Source of the DNA: Dyella tabacisoli
Lineage (GTDB): Bacteria > Pseudomonadota > Gammaproteobacteria > Xanthomonadales > Rhodanobacteraceae
Length of the DNA stretch: 64,000 nucleotides
Assembly: GCF_003350925.1 (NCBI RefSeq)
Contig: NZ_KZ857181.1
Coordinates: forward strand, 1-64,000
Direction: 5' to 3'
Shown here: in pieces, positions 41,901 to 47,900 of the stretch
Numbering within the stretch: position 1 is the stretch's first letter
Layout: the number at the start of each line of letters is the position of its first letter
Notes under the pieces: generated by a model
Database searches by the model: none
What the model saw: the letters and a program-made list of their open reading frames with translations, nothing else
What the model was told of the DNA's origin: nothing
Position numbers and translations under genes: made by a program

Positions 41901-44900
41901 CCTACCTGCAACGTGTAAGCCAAGTCGTCCAGCCGCGGCGTGGCATCGTCCTTCCGTGTCTCAAGGAACGCCGACAGCCGCGCTACCTGCTCCTGCAACT
42001 GCTCCTCGCTGCGTGCCGACAGCACCACCAGCGCCGGGCCGTTGCTGGCCGTTTCCGTGCGCACCGGCGCCTCGTATTCCTCGATCACCACATGCGCGTT
42101 CGCTCCGCCCGCACCGAACGAGGAGATGCCCGCGATACGCGGATACGTCCGCGTCGCTCCGTCCTTTTCCAGCGTCGGCCGCTCCCACGGCCCCAGCGTC
42201 TGCTGCACCACGAACGGCGTGCCGGCGAAGTCGATGTTCGGGTTCAGTACGCTGGAGTGCAGGCTCGGCGCCAATTGCCGGTGCTTGAGCTGAAGCAATA
42301 CCTTGGTGACGCCGGCGATGCCCGCCGCGCTCTCGCAGTGACCGATGTTCGATTTAGCCGAGCCGATCGCGCAGTACTGCTTGTCCTGCGTCCAGTGGCC
42401 GAACGCTTTGCTCAATCCCGCAATCTCGATCGGATCGCCCAGACTGGTTCCGGTGCCATGCGCTTCGATGTAGCTGATCGCCCGCGCATCCACGCCGCCG
42501 TCGCGCAACGCCCGCTCGATTACCTGCGCCTGTGCGTTCGGGTTCGGCACGGTGTAGCCGTTGGTCTTGCCGCCGTGGTTGATCGCGGTGGCTTTGATGA
42601 TCCCGTAGATATGGTCGCCATCGGCGATAGCCTGTGCGAGCGGCTTGAGTAAGACCGCGCCGACGCCTTCGCCCGGCACATAACCTTCGCCACCCTCGCC
42701 GAAACTCTCGCAACGTCCTTTGCCGGAGATGAACTTGCCCTGCGCCAGCATCAGATATTTGTTCGGGTGGATCGATACATTCACGCCGCCCGCAATTGCC
42801 ACCGCGCAACCGCCCTGCCGCAGGCTCTGGCAGGCCAGATGGATCGCCGTCAGCGACGACGAGCACATCGTGTCCAGCGCCAGGCTCGGACCGTGGAAGT
42901 TGCAGAAGTACGAAATACGGTTCGCGACCGACGCCGCGCTGTTGAGCAGCGCCACATTCTGGCCGCGCGCCTGCGCCTGCGCGCCGTACAGTTGGTACTC
43001 CTCATACATCACGCCTACGAAGACGCCGACGCTGCCTTCCTGGCCGGCACCGGCATGCCGCGTCACGCTCTCGCGCGTATATCCGGCGTCTTCCATCGCG
43101 CCGTGCACACACTCGAGGAACAAGCGCTCCTGCGGGTCCATCAGCTCCGCTTCTCGCGGCGAGATGTTGAAAAACAGCGGATCGAACTGGTCTACCCCAT
43201 CCAGGAATCCGCCCCATTTGCTATAGGTGGTTCCCACCTTGCTGCGATCCGCGTCGTAGTAACGCCGCCAGTCCCAGCGTTCCAGCGGGATCTCAGTGAT
43301 GCTGTCCTTGCCGCCGCTCAGATTCGACCAGAACGTCTCTATGTCGCCAGCCTGCGGATAACGTCCCGACAGGCCAATGATCGCGATCGCTCCCGTGTCG
43401 TTGGCCGCCGTGATCGGACCGGAGCGAAGCGCATCTTCGGGTTTCCCGCTACCGAAACGGCTGTCCTGTGTTCCGAAGCGAGGGCGCCGGCTCAACGGTG
43501 CCGTGATGGCTTCTGGCGGCGCCTCTTTCCTTGCCGGTTCCACAACCGGAATGTCGACGGGGGTTTCGCCCAGCAGTTCGCTCAGGCGCGTGCGGTGATG
43601 CTGGATAAAGTAGCCGGCCAGCGCGGCAAGGGTCTGGTATTCGAAAAGCAGTGTCTTGGAAAGCGATCCGAATACCTGCTCCAGAGTTCGGGTCAGCTCC
43701 ATCACGAGAATGGAATCGATGCCGTAGGCTTCCATCGGCGCATGAGCGTCGATGCTGTGCGCCGGGCGCTTCAAGGTGCCTGCCAGCAGGCGCACGAAGT
43801 AGCGGACGGACTTTTCCTGCAAATCTCCTGAGATGTTTTCCGGTGCGGCGGCTTTGGCGGCCTCCGGCGCAGCAGCAGGTTTCGCGTGATGCGCAAGACT
43901 GGCCTTGAAACGGTCGATCGCCCCTTCAGCCACCAGGACCTGAGGCATCCCGCTGGCCCATGCATGCGCCAAGGCCTCGCGGCCGCTGTTGGAACGGAGC
44001 GGAACCAGGCCGGTATCTTGCGTCATGGCGCGACGGGTCGCTGCATCGACCTGCATGCCGCCCTCTTCCCACAAGGGCCAGTCGAGCGAGAGCGTGCGGC
44101 CACGGCGCGCGCCTTGGCGCACCAGATCGGCCCGGTACGTCATATAGCCGTCCATAAAGGCGTTGGCCGCCGCGTAATCGGCCTGCCCCACGTTGCCCAG
44201 CGCACCCGAGGTCGATGCGAAGCAGATGAAGCTGTCCAGCGCCATGTCCCGGCTGGCCAGGTCGAGATTGACCAGGCCGGCCACCTTGGCGCGAAGCACC
44301 TCGCGTACTTCCTGCGCGGTCTTTCTGACCATGAAACTGTCGCGCAATACACCGGCGGCGTGGAGGATGCCGTCCAGGCTTTCGAATTCGTCGTGGATAC
44401 CCTGCACCAGATGCGTGACGCTGGCGGCATCGCCGACGTCCACCTCGCGATATCGCACGACCGCACCCCATCGCTCGAGTTCTCGAACGCCCGCGAGCAT
44501 CGTCTCGGTAGCCGGCGAACGACCAGCCAGGATCAGCACGGGGTTCTTCGCGCGACTGGCGATGTCGTGGGCGAAGATCAGGCCCAATCCACCGGCGCCG
44601 CCGGTTATCAGGTAGACGCCGCGATCTTTCCAGGGCGATGAGACATGCGCCGCCTGCGGCAACTCGCTCCAGGCCAGCGCCATGCGCTTGCCGGCGACGT
44701 AACGCACCTGCGGCGAATCGCCGGCGCCATGCTCGGCGAGCACGCGCGCGATGTCCTGGCCGCGCTCGACAGCGATCACCTGACCCACGATGTTCGGGTT
44801 TTCCAGATGAGCACAGCGCAGCATGCCGCCGAGACCGGACCACGCCATGCCGACACCCTCATCCGGCACCACGATCTGGATCAGGTGCCGACCCGGCGAG

Positions 44901-47900
44901 TCATAGAGCGCCTGGATCTTTTCCAGCAAAAGACAGGTCGTGGCTTCGAAAGCGTGCGCCAGATCGTCTTCTGCGTTGACGACATGGAACTCGACTCCCG
45001 GCATCTGCGGCTGCGGCACATCCGCGACACCGCATAAGAACACCACGCGCCGCGAGAAGGTTTCCGCTCCTACGGCCGACGCTTCGCGCCACTCCGGAGA
45101 CAACAAGGCCGTGCGCAAAGACACTTCGACCGCCTCTGTCGCCGCCGCGCGTACGCAGAACTCTTTGAGACGAACGCAGACGGCGCCCTTCTCGTCGCAC
45201 AGATCGATGTCGAACTTCTGCATCGCACCGCCGGTACGGCGATATACGACCGCCCACATCTGCGGCGTGCACGGTGCAAGGATCTCCAGCTCCCCGAGCG
45301 CAAACGGCAACAGCAGGCTTTTCTCGCCCGCACCCCGCTCCCCTTCGCGCATGCCGATGGCCGCCTGCAGCGCGGCGTCCAGCAAGCTGGGATGCAGCAC
45401 GTAGCTGCCTTCCGATGCGCGCAACGCTTCCGGCAAGGCGATACGCGCCAGGGCCTGTTCGTCTCCCACGAACAGCTCGATCAGGCCGCGATGACCGGGT
45501 CCATAACTCAAACCCGTTTTGTCAAAAGCGGCATAGCACTGTTCCGCGCTCAAGTGGACATCTGCGCAGCTTTTGCGCAGGCCTTCGAGATCATGCGGAG
45601 CCGGCTGCTCGGAGACGACCTTCGTCACCGTGCCCTGGGTGTACACCACGGGCTCTTCGCCATCGCCCTCGCTGTAGATTTCGAAATCGACCTTACCGTC
45701 CGTTTCCGGAAACAAGGCGAGGTCCACATCGACCGGCCCCGTATCCGCTGCGACCGGATGCATCCATACGATGTCTTTCAAACGATACGAGCCGGCCGGC
45801 CATGCCATCGCCCGCTCCATCGCGCAGCGGGCCATCTCCAGCTGCGCGGCACCCGGCAAGGTACGTTTGCCCTGTACGACGTGATCGGCCAGGAAGAACT
45901 CGTTGCCGTCGAAGCGCGAGCTGAAACGCAATCCCGCCACGTTGGAGCTATTCCAATGCAGCAAAGGATGCAGGGCCGTGGAAGTCTGTTTCGCAGCGCC
46001 GGCTTCGACCCAATGCTTTTCCTTGACGAAGGGATACGTGGGCAAAGCGATGCGGCGAGGCTTCTTCGTGCCGTAAAGCCCCGCCCAGTCGAGCTCATAA
46101 CCAGCGGCCCACCGCTTCGCGAGCTCGGTGAGGTTCCGCTCGGACAACAGTTTTGCAAGCTGATCATCGGACGGCGGCTCTTCTGCGATGCGCGTGAGGA
46201 CTTCCGCGCCGACTTGTCCGGTCAACACATCCACGGCGTCGCCCGCAAGCCAGGCCGACATCTGCGTCTGCACCGCCTCGAACGAATCGGCTACCAAGGC
46301 CAGCCGCGCCTCCATCGGCCGGCGTCCAACCTGCAGCGTGTAAGCGAGATCGCTCAGGTCATGACGGAGAGCTTCTGGCGAGGCGATCGCACCCAGTAAT
46401 TGCCGGGCGCTTTCCCGCAACACCGGCACGGTTTTCGCGGAAAGCAGGATCAGGGCTGGCCCCGATGCTGTCTCGCGCTTCTCGACAAGTTCGGGTTCCC
46501 GGTATTCCTCGACGATCACATGCGAATTCACACCGCCGAAGCCGAACGAACTTATCCCCGCACGACGAGGTATCACCAAGCCGGCGTCGTCGCGCAATGC
46601 AGGCCACGGCTGCGCTTTGTCGACGATGAAGAACGGACTGCCGTCAAAGGCGATGCGCGGATTGAGCTTTTGATAGTGCACCAGCGGCGGGAACGACTGA
46701 TGCCTCATGCACAGCACGGTCTTGATGACGCCAGCCAGGCCGGCCACCGACTCCAGGTGGCCGATATTGGTCTTGACGCTGCCAATGCCGCAGGAGTGTT
46801 CCTCCAGCGTTTCGCCCTGCTCGGCGGCAACCCGCGAGAAGGCCATCTTCAGCCCTTCCACTTCGATCGGATCGCCCTTGGGCGTTCCCGTGCCATGCGC
46901 TTCGACATAGTTCACCGTGCTGACCGGGACGCTCGCCTGACGCAAGGCTTCGGCCACGACGTTCGATTGCGCGAGCGAGCCGGGATAAGTCACCGTGCGT
47001 GCGTGGCCGCCGTGATTCATCGCCGACCCGCGCAGCACCGCGACGATGCGGTCGTTGTCCCGAACCGCCTTGTCGAGCGGCTTGACCAGAACCATCGCGG
47101 CGCCTTCGCCGCGAACGTAGCCGTTGGCGCGTTCGTCGAAGCTCTTGCAGCTTCCGTCGGGGGACAACATGCCCGTCTTGGAGAAGGAGATGAAATGCGT
47201 CGGGCTGCACAACACGCTGATGCCACCGACCAGGGCCTGGTCGCACTCGCCGCGGCGAATGGCGTGGGCAGCCTTGTGCAGCGCCACCAGTGAGCTCGAG
47301 CAGGCGGTATCGATCGGCAGGCTCGGCCCGTGCAAGTTCAGGAAGTAAGAAATGCGATTGGGAATGAGCGCGGTGTGCGTCCCGGTGGAAACATGGCCTT
47401 CGATTGCATCGAGTGCATCGCCAAGGCGATCTTCATAGTCGAAATTGAACACGCCGATATACACGCCGGTGTTGCTTCCGCTGAACACCTTCGGGTCATA
47501 GCCGGCGTCTTCGATACATGCCCACGCCTGCTCCAGCATGATCCGCTGCTGCGGATCCATGACCTGGGCTTCGCGTGCCGAAATGCCGAAGAAATCGGCA
47601 TCGAAGAACTCCACCCCATCGACAAAACCGCCCCACTTGCTGACGGATTTATTCTTCTCGCGAGGATCGGCCGAATAGAACGCCTCCTTGTCCCAGCGGT
47701 TCTCGGGCACCTCGCTGATGCCGGACAACCCGCCGCACAGGTTCTGCCAGAACTGCTCATAGTTTCCCGCACCGGGAAAACGGCAGGCCATGCCGACGAT
47801 CGCGATAGGCCCGCCTTCATCGGTATGGATGGTGGCGTCATCGCTCGCGCTGCCGTTCGACAGAGACGAGTTTTCCCCGGGCGGTAACTGATGAGTGCTC

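Noticed and set aside
47338-47887. + strand ORFs over the megasynthase start that could be a divergent regulator
   Set aside because: They lie entirely inside the KS1 coding region and have no DNA-binding motif.
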